Assembly (NCBI GenBank): GCA_042569595.1
Contig: JBHPHI010000005.1
Coordinates: forward strand, 1 to 41,628
Origin: JBHPHI01 sp042569595
Lineage (GTDB): Bacteria; Patescibacteriota; Microgenomatia; UBA1400; 2-01-FULL-45-11
DNA length: 41,628 bases
Direction of reading: 5' to 3'
The notes under the pieces were generated by a model. The model was not told the origin of the DNA, searched no databases, and saw only the letters and a program-made list of their open reading frames with translations. Both the position numbers and the translations under genes were made by a program. Shown here piece after piece: positions 14,832 to 23,307 of the stretch. Within the stretch, counting starts at the first letter, position 1. Each line of letters opens with the position of its first letter.

Positions 14832-15799
14832 ACGAAGTTTTTCAGGTATATATTTTTCACAAACAAATTCACTACCAGCAATGAAACTAAATAAACAACT
14901 GCGGTAAAAAATGGGATAGAAAGCACTGGATGAAAACTTGCTGCACTAATTCCAAAGTTTTTGAAAAATAAGAGTACAAAAAAATGCACCAAGAATACTC
15001 CAAAACTTCTTGGACTTAGATATGTCACCATTTTCTTTAAAAAAACATTACTCTTAATAAATTTTGAAAAGCCAACAAAGAATGTAAATCCACCAATCGA
15101 TTGCAAAATAACATTCCACGACAAATACTCGTAAAATGTGGAAACAAAAACCCTGTGATTTATAGTAAGTTTCTTGGTTCCAAAATAAACAACAAGCGTA
15201 CCTATAATAAACATGGTCAATCCCAAGAGAGTGTATTTATCTTTGTCTCTTAAATATCCTCCTAACACATAAAGACCAAGGTATCCCAAATAGCTACTTA
15301 CTTGAATTAATCCTGAAAACGAAAAGACCATCACAGTAGACCAAATCAATAACAGCACATACCGACCTCTTTTTTGAATCATCCAAAAAAACGGAGTAAT
15401 CAAATAATAAATAAGCAGATAATGAATAAACCAATAACCTGAAATGAAAGACTCAACAAACAACCTATACCTTCCATATTCCACGAACTCACCGGTATAA
15501 AAATACTTCACCAATCCCAACATCACACCCCAAAATAACCAGGGAAATAGAAGTCTTTTTAGTCTTTTTTTATAAAACACATGGATCAATTCTTTCTTGC
15601 TTATTAGTAAAGCTCCGCTCAGCATAAAAAAAAGGTTTACCGACATTCTTGAAATTGAGTCAAAAAAATTACCAACAGACCAATAAAAATTTGAAACAGC
15701 CCCATACATGTAAAGAAGAGGAGCAGACACATGAAGGAGGACAACCAAAAATAAAGAAGCAACACGCACGAAATCAGGCCAAAATAGTCTTTTACTCAT
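14828..15799 (-). CDS. Acyltransferase family 3 membrane protein
   Basis: A 323-residue protein with about ten membrane segments. The start LFWPDFVRVASLFLVVLLHVSAPLL with its His, and RMSVNLFFMLSGALLISKKE near 55, are hallmarks of the acyltransferase-3/OafA family. These transfer acetyl or similar groups to cell-surface sugars. It lies beside an LCP gene, so a role in decorating wall polymers is plausible but inferred. I chose ATG 15799: TATAAT lies seven bases upstream, and an in-frame start at 15841 would lie beyond the promoter and inside the divergent gene. Confidence 0.88.
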   Translation of the reverse strand: MSKRLFWPDFVRVASLFLVVLLHVSAPLLYMYGAVSNFYWSVGNFFDSISRMSVNLFFMLSGALLISKKELIHVFYKKRLKRLLFPWLFWGVMLGLVKYFYTGEFVEYGRYRLFVESFISGYWFIHYLLIYYLITPFFWMIQKRGRYVLLLIWSTVMVFSFSGLIQVSSYLGYLGLYVLGGYLRDKDKYTLLGLTMFIIGTLVVYFGTKKLTINHRVFVSTFYEYLSWNVILQSIGGFTFFVGFSKFIKSNVFLKKMVTYLSPRSFGVFLVHFFVLLFFKNFGISAASFHPVLSIPFFTAVVYLVSLLVVNLFVKNIYLKNFV

Positions 15800-15821
15800 T
15801 TGCTGTATTATAAATACACAT
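15800..15821. promoter_or_regulatory. 22-bp back-to-back leaderless promoter with shared -10 core
   Basis: The gap between divergent ATG codons is 22 bases and its centre reads TATTATAAATA. On the minus strand it gives TATAAT seven bases before the ATG at 15799; on the plus strand TATAAA seven bases before the ATG at 15822. The two -10 boxes share bases, so only one polymerase can open this site at a time. Confidence 0.65.
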
Positions 15822-16556
15822 ATGACTAGTATACCTTCCATCTCAGTAGATCAAATGAAAACTATCGACAAAATCACAGTAGAGAATTTCGGCCTATCTA
15901 TTGAAATGATGATGGAGCATGCCAGCAGAGCTATTTTCAAATTAGCATCCGAAATGCTTGGAGCGCTTAAAAACAAAAAAATTATTATATTGTGCGGCAA
16001 AGGAAACAATGGGGGGGACGGTATAGGAAGCGCAAGATTTTTTAAAAATGCCGGAGCAAACACCATCGTAATTATTTCTTCATCTCCAGCAGAACTCAGT
16101 ATAGATTCAAAAAAACAACACGACATCGCTCACAACATGTTTATTCCTATTTATTCAACCAACACAATATCCACAAAAGAAGTTCAAGATCTTATTCAAA
16201 ATAGCGACTTAATAATAGACGCTTTAATCGGATACAATCTAAGAGGTAATCCAAAAGAACCCATATCGTCCCTTATTAGAAGAGCCAATGAATCAAAAAT
16301 TCCAATTCTTGCCGTAGACATTCCATCTGGCCTCACGGGAAATAAGGGAAAGCCTTCAAACCCCACCATAAAAGCTACTTCAACCGTGACGTTGGGTTTG
16401 CCAAAAAAAGGACTATATAAAGAATCTGCAAAAAAATTTGTTGGAGAACTATACCTAGGAGACCTCTCCATACCCATGCAGGCTTACAAAGAAATTGGCG
16501 TAAGCACAAACAACATTTTTCATGAAAAAAGTTTGATCAAAATACACAATGAATAA
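15822..16556 (+). CDS. nnrE: NAD(P)H-hydrate epimerase
   Basis: A 244-residue YjeF N-terminal-type protein. It repairs the R-form of hydrated NAD(P)H by epimerisation. Seen: VDQMKTIDKITVENFGLSI at residues 9-27, MMMEHASRAI near 30, GKGNNGGDGIGSARF near 60-75 (ligand loop), LIIDALIGYNLRG near 130 (catalytic Asp), and VDIPSGLTGNKG near 165. The C-terminal ADP-dependent dehydratase domain is absent, so this is the stand-alone epimerase. The stop overlaps the next start in ATGAATAA. Confidence 0.93.
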   Translation: MTSIPSISVDQMKTIDKITVENFGLSIEMMMEHASRAIFKLASEMLGALKNKKIIILCGKGNNGGDGIGSARFFKNAGANTIVIISSSPAELSIDSKKQHDIAHNMFIPIYSTNTISTKEVQDLIQNSDLIIDALIGYNLRGNPKEPISSLIRRANESKIPILAVDIPSGLTGNKGKPSNPTIKATSTVTLGLPKKGLYKESAKKFVGELYLGDLSIPMQAYKEIGVSTNNIFHEKSLIKIHNE

Positions 16557-17517
16557 AAAAATATTGATAGCTTTCTCAATTTTCTTGATTGGATTTGGAG
16601 TATTTAAGCTCACTTCAAACAAAAATCTTACTTCAAAAACTGCCAACTCAGGGAGATTTAGAAGCTTTTCCACAAACTTAGAAAAATATTCAATTGATCC
16701 AAATCAACTACTGAGCGGGGGTCCTGAAAAAGACGGGATTCCTTCATTGTCAGATCCAAAATTTATTGACACAGAAGATGTAAGTTTTTTAGAAGATGAT
16801 TCCATAGGAATACTAATTCAAGTAAATGAGGAGGAAAGGTTTTACCCATTCAACATACTTGTGTGGCACGAAATAGTTAATGATCAGATTGAAAATCTCT
16901 CAGTTGCAGTTACATTTTGCCCACTATGTGGCTCGGCGATAGTTTTTGATAGAAGAGTAGACGATCGAATTCTTGAGTTTGGTGTTAGCGGATTTTTATA
17001 CGAATCAAACATGATTATGTTTGACAGACAAACAGAGTCCCTATGGCAACAATCTACAGGAGAATCAATCATGGGCGATTATTTAAACAAAGAACTTTCA
17101 GTGGTTCCAGCACAACGACTATCGTATAAAGACGTGGTCAACAACCATCCCAACGCACTAATAATGTCATCAAAAACTGGACACTCGAGAAATTACACAA
17201 TAAGCCCTTATGGTGACTACGACAACAATGATCAGTTTTTATTTCCAACATCAGTAAAAAATAATAAATTTCCAGCAAAAGAAATAATGTATGTACTAGC
17301 TAACCAAAAGTCCTCGGTTGCTTTTCCTATAAGCAACCTAAAAGAAGGATCTTCAAGCACTTACACTGTCAACAACTCAACCTACAAAGCCACAAAAAAC
17401 AACTCTGAAATTACAGTCACAAATCAAAAAAACGATACAATACCGGGATATTATGAAATGTGGTTTTCGTGGGCAACTCAGCACCAAGAAGATGGAGAAG
17501 TGTGGGAGATAAAATAA
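16549..17517 (+). CDS. DUF3179 domain protein, exported
   Basis: A 322-residue protein. Residues 5-20 are a hydrophobic signal or anchor. The DUF3179 pattern follows: YPFNILVWHEIVND near 98, VTFCPLCGSAIVFDR near 121-135 with its Cys pair, ESNMIMFDRQTESLWQQ near 155, and a Tyr-rich C-terminal part. The family is widespread and has no established reaction. The Cys-Pro-Leu-Cys pair suggests metal or redox chemistry (inference). Overlaps nnrE by eight bases and the uracil-DNA glycosylase start by one base. Confidence 0.88.
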   Translation: MNKKILIAFSIFLIGFGVFKLTSNKNLTSKTANSGRFRSFSTNLEKYSIDPNQLLSGGPEKDGIPSLSDPKFIDTEDVSFLEDDSIGILIQVNEEERFYPFNILVWHEIVNDQIENLSVAVTFCPLCGSAIVFDRRVDDRILEFGVSGFLYESNMIMFDRQTESLWQQSTGESIMGDYLNKELSVVPAQRLSYKDVVNNHPNALIMSSKTGHSRNYTISPYGDYDNNDQFLFPTSVKNNKFPAKEIMYVLANQKSSVAFPISNLKEGSSSTYTVNNSTYKATKNNSEITVTNQKNDTIPGYYEMWFSWATQHQEDGEVWEIK

Positions 17518-18182
17518 TGGATGTAAAAATAGAAGAGACATGGAAAAAACACCTTCAACCTGAATTTGAAAAAGAATACTTCACCGATCTTGCAAAATTT
17601 GTAAGAAGTGAATATCAAAGCAACACAACATATCCTCCTGCAAAATTTATATTTAGAGCTTTTAATAAAACCCCCTTTAACAAAGTAAAAGTGGTTATTT
17701 TAGGGCAGGACCCTTATCATGGCCCTAATCAGGCAAACGGTCTATGTTTTGCTGTAAATAGGGGAATAAGACTTCCGCCGTCACTAAGAAACATCTATAA
17801 AGAGCTTGAGTCAGATGTGGGAGTAAAGCCCAAAGAAAATGGAGACCTTGAGCATTGGGCCAATCAAGGAATTTTGCTGCTAAACGCAACACTCACAGTA
17901 AAAGCGAGAACGGCAGGATCCCACCAAAAAAAGGGCTGGGAAGAGCTTACAAATGCTGCCATAAAAAAACTTTCTGAAGAAAGAGAAGGATTAGTTTTTA
18001 TTCTTTGGGGAGCCTACGCTCAAAAAAAGGGCGAGGTTATTGATACAAGTAAAAACCACTTAATCATCAAATCATCACATCCCTCACCATTCTCTGCTCA
18101 TTCTGGATTTTTTGGCTCTCAACCATTCAGCCAAACAAACACATTTCTTATGCTAAACGGCAAAGAACCTATAAACTGGTAA
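17517..18182 (+). CDS. ung: Uracil-DNA glycosylase (family 1)
   Basis: A 221-residue UDG that removes uracil from DNA. Seen: VVILGQDPYHGPNQANGLCFAV near 60-81 (catalytic Asp in GQDPYHG), LLLNATLTV near 120, and SSHPSPFSAHSGFFGSQPFS near 182-202 (HPSP loop that inserts into DNA). All family 1 motifs are complete. The start ATG at 17517 shares its A with the TAA of the DUF3179 gene. A longer frame from 17460 begins inside that gene and is rejected. Confidence 0.95.
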   Translation: MDVKIEETWKKHLQPEFEKEYFTDLAKFVRSEYQSNTTYPPAKFIFRAFNKTPFNKVKVVILGQDPYHGPNQANGLCFAVNRGIRLPPSLRNIYKELESDVGVKPKENGDLEHWANQGILLLNATLTVKARTAGSHQKKGWEELTNAAIKKLSEEREGLVFILWGAYAQKKGEVIDTSKNHLIIKSSHPSPFSAHSGFFGSQPFSQTNTFLMLNGKEPINW

Positions 18183-18205
18183 TAGCTAGAAATTAAAAGG
18201 CAAAC

Positions 18206-18436
18206 ATGAACCAAGAATATTATGCTTTCATCGGTTACACACTAGACGTTATCGGAAAAATACTTATAGCATACACAGCTGTAATGGTTCATCACAGAGT
18301 ATGGCAAGAACATAAAATCGACAATCGTGTTTTCGACGAAATGAAAAAAGAAAAGCTAGTAGCTTTCATCGGAATATTCTTTATTTTATTGGGATACTTC
18401 TTGCAGCTTCCAAGCAAACTCCCATTTAGCCCGTAA
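18206..18436 (+). CDS. Small two-helix membrane protein
   Basis: A 76-residue protein with hydrophobic segments at about 8-28 and 51-69, separated by a charged loop (HHRVWQEHKIDNRVF then EMKKEK). AAAGG stands seven bases before the ATG, and it follows ung by 23 bases, so it is probably cotranscribed. No family recognised. Its 3' end overlaps the convergent DUF4258-like gene by 11 bases. Confidence 0.65.
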   Translation: MNQEYYAFIGYTLDVIGKILIAYTAVMVHHRVWQEHKIDNRVFDEMKKEKLVAFIGIFFILLGYFLQLPSKLPFSP

Positions 18437-18752
18437 AAACTCGGGCAAACTCCTTAATCACTCTTTTCCAAATAGGATCACTCATCTTTGTTTTTGATTT
18501 CTGCCATTTTCCGACATGCGTATCCCACACCGACAAAACCACCCACTGCTTTTTCTCATTCTTGCTAGCTACCACCTCAACTCGTCTATTTCCCCAAGTT
18601 CTATAAAAAACCCAGGATTTTTTTCTCTGAGCTTGCCTGCAACTATCAGGGTTGTTCATGGTCGCCCAAGCATCCCCTTGCTTTATGTTTCTTTGTTCAA
18701 GGCGCTCCAGTGCATGGTCTGTAAAAACAACGTTATTGAATATTCTCTTCAT
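18426..18752 (-). CDS. DUF4258-like protein
   Basis: A 108-residue basic protein. FTDHALERLEQRNI near residues 9-22 is the signature start of DUF4258 and related small proteins, some of which are toxin-like or RNA-binding. A beta-rich part with RRVEVVASKNEKKQWVVLSVW follows, typical of the fold. No antitoxin-like partner is visible. I chose ATG 18752, which overlaps the truB stop (ATGA), over a TTG-type start farther upstream. Confidence 0.65.
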   Translation of the reverse strand: MKRIFNNVVFTDHALERLEQRNIKQGDAWATMNNPDSCRQAQRKKSWVFYRTWGNRRVEVVASKNEKKQWVVLSVWDTHVGKWQKSKTKMSDPIWKRVIKEFARVFTG

Positions 18753-19525
18753 TTTTTTATATTTTCTTTCAGATAGTAGCAATCTTCAAGTAAAACATTT
18801 TCAACTCTAGTGCGATTTATGGAATACGTCAATGCCCCGCAGCTTAATTTGATCCCCATATCATATGCAATTGAACGAACAAATATTCCACTTGTGCATG
18901 CCAACTTGATTCTTGCAACTGAATGTTTTTTCTTTTTTAAAGTAACCAAATTTTCCCAACACTCTAGTATTTCCTCTTGACGAAAATTTCCATCTATCTT
19001 CGGGAGGATAGTTTGAACTTTTTTTAAAACTTTACCAAAACTCAAATCATACACATCGATTAATTCCACATCTTTTATTTCTCCAGAAATTTTTGGCAAA
19101 ACCATAGATTTTAATTCTCCAGACTTTGCTAGCTCAAACATTTTTTTTCCATTTATAGTTTTCCCGGAAAAAGGCGGATATGTTTGTGTAATCTTTCCTT
19201 CAAGATTATTCACATAATCTTTTAGTTTTTTTAAAGAAAATTTATTTTTTCCCAAACTTGGGATGCCCAACAAATCATATGAATCTGATGATATGCCCAA
19301 CAAAACTTCAAACTCATACTCTTTGTCCAAACCCAGATACTTTTTCCTATTCTTATTTTCATCTCCAACCATCAACAGCATCACTCCAGAAGCCATTGGA
19401 TCCAATCTTCCTGCATACCCAATTTTTTCATCACGAAGCTCAGAAAAATCTTTTTTAATAGATTTAATTAGTTGCAGGGGAGTAAGACCTTCAGGTTTAT
19501 ATACTGCTAAAACAGTTCCGCTCAT
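18749..19525 (-). CDS. truB: tRNA pseudouridine(55) synthase
   Basis: A 258-residue TruB protein. Makes pseudouridine at position 55 in the T loop of tRNAs. Seen: VYKPEGLTPLQLI at residues 8-20, KIGYAGRLDPMASGVMLLMVG near 35-55 with the catalytic Asp in GRLDP, TYPPFSGKTINGKKMFELA near 115, and SGIFVRSIAYDMG near 213-225. The C-terminal PUA-like extension is absent, as in short TruB forms. Sits in a minus-strand group with the DUF4258-like and cytidylate-kinase-like genes. Confidence 0.95.
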   Translation of the reverse strand: MSGTVLAVYKPEGLTPLQLIKSIKKDFSELRDEKIGYAGRLDPMASGVMLLMVGDENKNRKKYLGLDKEYEFEVLLGISSDSYDLLGIPSLGKNKFSLKKLKDYVNNLEGKITQTYPPFSGKTINGKKMFELAKSGELKSMVLPKISGEIKDVELIDVYDLSFGKVLKKVQTILPKIDGNFRQEEILECWENLVTLKKKKHSVARIKLACTSGIFVRSIAYDMGIKLSCGALTYSINRTRVENVLLEDCYYLKENIKK

Positions 19526-19534
19526 GAAACTATT

Positions 19535-20239
19535 TTACATCGTACCTTTGGTAAATTTCTGCTCAAAAGCCTTTTTAATCACTCGGGCTGATTGATCAAG
19601 GTTATAAAAAGAGGTATTCAAAATTAAATCGTAGTACTCTGGATCACCAATTTTTTTATCAAAATACTGTTTAATAAAATTTTTTCTATCTTTCTCAGTT
19701 GAGTTCAAAACTTTTTTAGCCTCAGTTTCGGATAATCCTTCATACTGAATGGCTCTGCGCAACCTCACTCTTTTTGGAGCAGTAACACGAACGTGAAGTC
19801 CGGAAGCAAAAGGGGTAATAAAATTAGCACCTCTACCTAAAATAACGGCTTTACCTTTGTAGGCAATTGTTAACACAACCTTACAAAGATGCCTCATGTA
19901 TTCAACATCAGAAATATAATCAGGGTTCAACATTCCATGAACAAAATCGGTCATCAAGGACCTACCTTTTTCATCTACTTCAGAAAGCAAATTCTTTCTC
20001 ATTTTTGCACTTCTTGCTATCTCATTTACAAGTTCTTGGTTGTAGTACTTAAATCCCAATTTTTCCGCCACTAGCTTTGCAATCGGTCTTCCGCCACTCC
20101 CTGGATTACGAGATACAGTGATTATTGGAGGCAAAGTAGAAAGAAATTCATTTTGTTCATCAGAAATATCAGCTCCTGTTACCTTGCGAAGACCTAATTC
20201 TTTCATTACTTTATTTATTAGCTCCTGATGAATCTGCAT
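19535..20239 (-). CDS. Cytidylate kinase-like family protein
   Basis: A 234-residue P-loop protein. ITVSRNPGSGGRPIAKLVAEKLG near 40-60 is the nucleotide loop typical of the cytidylate-kinase-like family (PF13189), followed by YNQELV (strand 2 region), GKAVILGRGANFI near 128 and VRLRRAIQYEGLSETEAKKVL near 155 (lid arginines). Whether it phosphorylates CMP or something else is not established for this family. I chose ATG 20239, with GGAGG four bases upstream, over a TTG at 20275. Ten bases upstream of truB. Confidence 0.82.
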   Translation of the reverse strand: MQIHQELINKVMKELGLRKVTGADISDEQNEFLSTLPPIITVSRNPGSGGRPIAKLVAEKLGFKYYNQELVNEIARSAKMRKNLLSEVDEKGRSLMTDFVHGMLNPDYISDVEYMRHLCKVVLTIAYKGKAVILGRGANFITPFASGLHVRVTAPKRVRLRRAIQYEGLSETEAKKVLNSTEKDRKNFIKQYFDKKIGDPEYYDLILNTSFYNLDQSARVIKKAFEQKFTKGTM

Positions 20240-20334
20240 GAAGCCTCCGTAAATTATTTTCCCCAATTGAATCAATTTTTACACAAAACGTCAATGAAGT
20301 ATGAATATGTATGACACATTAAATATGCCACAAA

Positions 20335-20670
20335 CTACCTCTTTGGATAAGTCTTTCTTTTCTTTATTTTAGATAAAGAGTATTTAATTCTCTTATCCAA
20401 ATTTATGTCTTTTATCCGAGCAAATCTTAAAATTGCAACCAATATATCTCCAAGCTCTTGCTCATAAGTTTCATCTTCTTGTGCTGCAATATTAGATTTT
20501 TTCCTCCCATGTTTTGCCAAATAAGCCCTTGCCATCTCTCCAATTTCTTCAACTAAGGATAAAATCAAAAAAGATCCAAACTCATCAGTTTTCTTTACTC
20601 CTTTGTCAATATCATCAAGCTTTCTAAAATAATCCCCAAATGGGGTAGAGTGTGTTTTCTTTTTATCCAT
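20335..20670 (-). CDS. MazG-like nucleotide pyrophosphohydrolase
   Basis: A 111-residue all-helical protein. SLVEEIGEMARAYL near residues 38-51 and EQELGDILVAILRFARIKDINL near 70-91 carry the EExxE and ExxD metal-binding pattern of the MazG superfamily. These cleave NTPs to NMP and pyrophosphate, often to clear damaged or non-canonical nucleotides. Three bases separate it from the membrane protein gene upstream, so the two are cotranscribed. Confidence 0.8.
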   Translation of the reverse strand: MDKKKTHSTPFGDYFRKLDDIDKGVKKTDEFGSFLILSLVEEIGEMARAYLAKHGRKKSNIAAQEDETYEQELGDILVAILRFARIKDINLDKRIKYSLSKIKKRKTYPKR

Positions 20671-20672
20671 AA

Positions 20673-21149
20673 TTATTTCTTATATTTTGGTTTTACTTCA
20701 AACAGAAAATAGAATCCAAACAAGGCTGACAATAGCGTCCCAACAATTCCGCCATATGCAAATACTATTCCCAAAACTGACTGCAAGATTGCAAGCACAT
20801 TTGCCCAAAACAGAAGCATCCAGCCCTCTAGTTTCATATTCTTAAGATGTGAAAAGGCCATCAGCATTAACACGCCTGAAAGAATAGAAATAACTGCAGT
20901 CAACACAAAATATGTATTTGAAATTCCAGAAAATCTTTCAACATACTCCCACATCAAACCTCTTCTACCACTCCAGAATAAGCTGCTCAGACCACCCCAA
21001 ACACCCATTAACCCAGCCAAACCCACAAACCAAGGTGCAACACTAACCAAAAAATCAACTAATCCTTTTGGAAGGTGGGGAAGTCCTTTGAATGGGCCTT
21101 CAATTTTCTTTACTAAAACCATAGCTTTCTTTCCAGTAAGCTGTTTCAT
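20673..21149 (-). CDS. Hypothetical membrane protein
   Basis: A 158-residue protein with about four hydrophobic segments (near 33-55, 75-97, 105-122 and 126-148) after a basic N-terminal region. Family not recognised. I chose ATG 21149, with GGAG seven bases upstream, because the longer frame to 21236 runs through the tRNA-Lys gene. The mRNA probably begins between the tRNA and the ATG (TATACT near 21178 on the minus strand). Confidence 0.65.
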   Translation of the reverse strand: MKQLTGKKAMVLVKKIEGPFKGLPHLPKGLVDFLVSVAPWFVGLAGLMGVWGGLSSLFWSGRRGLMWEYVERFSGISNTYFVLTAVISILSGVLMLMAFSHLKNMKLEGWMLLFWANVLAILQSVLGIVFAYGGIVGTLLSALFGFYFLFEVKPKYKK

Positions 21150-21206
21150 ATCTACTCCAAAAAATACTATTAATCTGAGTATATCAATTTTAGGAAAAAT
21201 AAAATG

Positions 21207-21279
21207 TGAGCCCGGATGGATTCGAACCATCGACACCCTGCTTAAGAGGCAGGTGCTCTAACCACTGAGCTACGGGCCC
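21207..21279 (-). tRNA. tRNA-Lys (anticodon CTT)
   Basis: Minus-strand cloverleaf: acceptor GGGCCCG with CGGGCTC, anticodon stem CCTGC/GCAGG around CTCTTAA (anticodon CTT), T arm with TTCGAAT. Discriminator A. CCA is not encoded. Confidence 0.95.
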
Positions 21280-21321
21280 AAACTTTGCTATTTTACTCTT
21301 AAAAGTAAATCTCCTCAAGTG

Positions 21322-21395
21322 CGCGCCTGGAGGGATTCGAACCCCCGACACCTGGTTCCGAAGACCAGTGCTCTAATCCACTGAGCTACAGGCGC
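21322..21395 (-). tRNA. tRNA-Arg (anticodon TCG)
   Basis: Minus-strand cloverleaf: acceptor GCGCCTG with CAGGCGC, anticodon stem CTGGT/ACCAG around CTTCGGA (anticodon TCG), T arm with TTCGAAT. Discriminator G. CCA is not encoded. It lies 42 bases from tRNA-Lys in the same direction. Confidence 0.95.
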
Positions 21396-21426
21396 ATAAC
21401 ATCAAAATTTTAACACAAGAGAGAAC

Positions 21427-22398
21427 TTATTCAGCAATCAAGCTTTTCTCGAGAAGTCGGAAAGCATCAAATTGAGGAGTCGGAGTACCCTCAGGAGTCA
21501 GTAAAGAAAATGCAGAAAACGGCCCAGGAGATCCTTGAAACAGAAAAACTGTAACAGCTTTTACTTGAGGGTTACTCCAAATATTTTTCATCGCATAAGA
21601 ATAAAAGCTTATTAAGTTTGGAGTAATATACCGAGAGTCTTTCCATCCAGTTTCAGTAATATACACAGGCAAATCATTTTTGCTATATTTTCTCAAAAAA
21701 GCCAGCTCTTCCTCAAAACCTCTTAGACTCTGCTTTCCTTTTGTGTAAGGAGAAGCTGAAAAACCTGGGTTGGGATAAGAATGAGAGGCCCATCCATTTA
21801 TCCAATTTACCAGATCAGGTTGCCTCTTAAAAACCTTATCCCAAAACAACAAGCTATCCATAGAAAATTTAGAGTTTGGCGCTGCATTATCAAGACCTGC
21901 AGGCAATACTAGATAGCTTTTTTTCTCTGTATGAAGCCAAGAGGCAGCAAACATTGCAAGATCAGCATAAGAATCAGGATCTACTATACCTCCCCACTCA
22001 GCTGCATGATTCGGCTCATTAAACAAAACAACAATTCTCGGCGATCCCCATTCAAGCTCAGAAATAAAAAGAACGCTTTCAACTACTTCTTTTTTAGATG
22101 GAACTTCCCAATATCCACTCCCATGATTAAAAGAAGAGGTCAAGCGAATAATTGGAGTTATTTTATTTTTTTTCGCTTTGTCAAAAAAATCATTCCAAAC
22201 CTCACTTCTTCTATCACTCAAAGACAGGGGAACTGTGACATAGTACTTCTCAGAATCGCCGCGAAACTTAATTATCTGATTTATTTCATCAGGATGTAGA
22301 ACGTGAACACCAAGCCCAAAATCCCTAGCAAATACAGCCTTGCTCAAGAAAACTGCAAAAAATAACAATAAAAATGTAAACACAAACAACTTTTTCAT
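21427..22398 (-). CDS. Secreted glycoside hydrolase-like TIM-barrel protein
   Basis: A 323-residue protein with a clear signal peptide (MKK then a hydrophobic core to about residue 24, VFARDF). The barrel has two glutamates at the places expected for a clan GH-A retaining glycosidase: VVLFNEPNHAAEW near 123-135 (NEP, acid/base) and VYITETGWKD near 246-255 (nucleophile). WINGWASHSYPNPG near 200 is typical of the strand carrying an active-site His. Exact GH family and substrate are unclear. Promoter TATACT lies nine bases before the ATG. Confidence 0.75.
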   Translation of the reverse strand: MKKLFVFTFLLLFFAVFLSKAVFARDFGLGVHVLHPDEINQIIKFRGDSEKYYVTVPLSLSDRRSEVWNDFFDKAKKNKITPIIRLTSSFNHGSGYWEVPSKKEVVESVLFISELEWGSPRIVVLFNEPNHAAEWGGIVDPDSYADLAMFAASWLHTEKKSYLVLPAGLDNAAPNSKFSMDSLLFWDKVFKRQPDLVNWINGWASHSYPNPGFSASPYTKGKQSLRGFEEELAFLRKYSKNDLPVYITETGWKDSRYITPNLISFYSYAMKNIWSNPQVKAVTVFLFQGSPGPFSAFSLLTPEGTPTPQFDAFRLLEKSLIAE

Positions 22399-22440
22399 GC
22401 ACTCAACAGTATATAAACAGACGAACTTGAATCAAGAATA

Positions 22441-22460
22441 AGTTTTAAATACTTAAAACT
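22441..22460. promoter_or_regulatory. 8-bp inverted repeat upstream of lysozyme-like gene
   Basis: AGTTTTAA (22441-22448) and TTAAAACT (22453-22460) are perfect inverted repeats with a four-base spacer. They lie just upstream of the -35 region of the next gene, whose -10 TATACT is at 22473-22478, and between two divergent genes for cell-surface hydrolases. This may be an operator. Confidence 0.35.
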
Positions 22461-22486
22461 CAAATTGCTTGCTATACTGAGTTCAT

Positions 22487-23101
22487 ATGAAGAATACGCT
22501 GATCATATCGGCCTGGTTTTCTGGTGTGGCTATGACAATGTTTGTCAGTTTTATTACTTTGCATACATTTACCCAAACTCAAGAACTTCCTGCTTTATTT
22601 CAAAACCAATATTCAAATCAGGGAAACAACAAGGGCCAGCTTTCCTTGGCTAGAATATCTGGAGCAGTAAAAGGAATTAATACAACCATCCAAACAGGGG
22701 ATGCCAGGCCCGTTCTAATAGCCCAATTCCTTGAGAAACACGAGTCCCCCCTAAAACCATACGACTACTGGGGAAAAACGCTTACAGAGATAGCAGACAA
22801 GTACAACCTTGATTTCAGGCTACTTCCCTCAATAGCCATGCAAGAAAGCAATTTATGTAGGGTTATACCAGAAGGAACTTACAATTGCTTGGGGTTGGGA
22901 ATTCACGCTCAGGGTACTTGGGGGTTCCCTTCATTCGAGTCCAACTTTGACAAAGCTGCAGAGATACTTAGAGAAAATTATCTTGATAAGGGGTATATCA
23001 CACCAGATGAGATTCAAGATAAATACACTCCATACAGCAATGGGTCTTGGGAGTTTGCAGTAAATCATTTCATGGAAAAACTCGAAACCGCAGAGTTTTA
23101 A
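22487..23101 (+). CDS. Exported lysozyme/glucosaminidase-like protein
   Basis: A 204-residue protein. The first 28 residues contain an export signal or anchor. The catalytic domain starts near 85: TEIADKYNLDFRLLPSIAMQE (about 94-114) has the Glu at the place used by lysozyme-superfamily enzymes, followed by SNLCRVIPEGTYNCLGLGIH with a Cys pair and FDKAAEILRENYLDKGY near 167. It most resembles endo-beta-N-acetylglucosaminidase-type wall hydrolases. Likely role: peptidoglycan remodelling (inference). Promoter TATACT lies eight bases before the ATG. Confidence 0.72.
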   Translation: MKNTLIISAWFSGVAMTMFVSFITLHTFTQTQELPALFQNQYSNQGNNKGQLSLARISGAVKGINTTIQTGDARPVLIAQFLEKHESPLKPYDYWGKTLTEIADKYNLDFRLLPSIAMQESNLCRVIPEGTYNCLGLGIHAQGTWGFPSFESNFDKAAEILRENYLDKGYITPDEIQDKYTPYSNGSWEFAVNHFMEKLETAEF

Positions 23102-23210
23102 ATTTTACTTTATTTTTTCAATTTGATACATTTGTCATACTTAGTCATACGAATTTGATTTTAGGCAAATCAAGTGGTCGTATTAGAACCTTAACTTTAT
23201 GATGTGATGC

Positions 23211-23261
23211 TCCTCCTTTAAGAAAAAAATGTAAAAAGAACATCTTTTTCTTAAAGGAGGA
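23211..23261 (+). ncRNA. Long perfect hairpin with SD and anti-SD-like arms
   Basis: TCCTCCTTTAAGAAAAA (23211-23227) pairs perfectly over 17 bases with 23245-23261. After one mismatch, ATGT/ACAT extends the stem around a seven-base loop. The left arm resembles the 16S anti-SD (CCTCCTTT); the right arm contains AAAGGAGG. No T-run follows, so it is not a plain terminator. TATGAT at 23198-23203 would start an RNA almost exactly at the hairpin. It would form the 5' end of the mRNA for the 70-residue ORF. Confidence 0.6.
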
Positions 23262-23307
23262 AGTTTTCAAAACTGTCTGAAGCTTTTGAACAAAACGGAG
23301 GTTTTTT

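Noticed and set aside
20673..21236. Longer start for the membrane protein at 21236
   Set aside because: The extension runs through the tRNA-Lys gene; the ATG at 21149 has a good ribosome binding site.
22465..22653. A 62-codon frame overlapping the start of the lysozyme-like gene
   Set aside because: It is out of frame with a protein that has a signal sequence, a catalytic motif and a promoter; nothing supports it.
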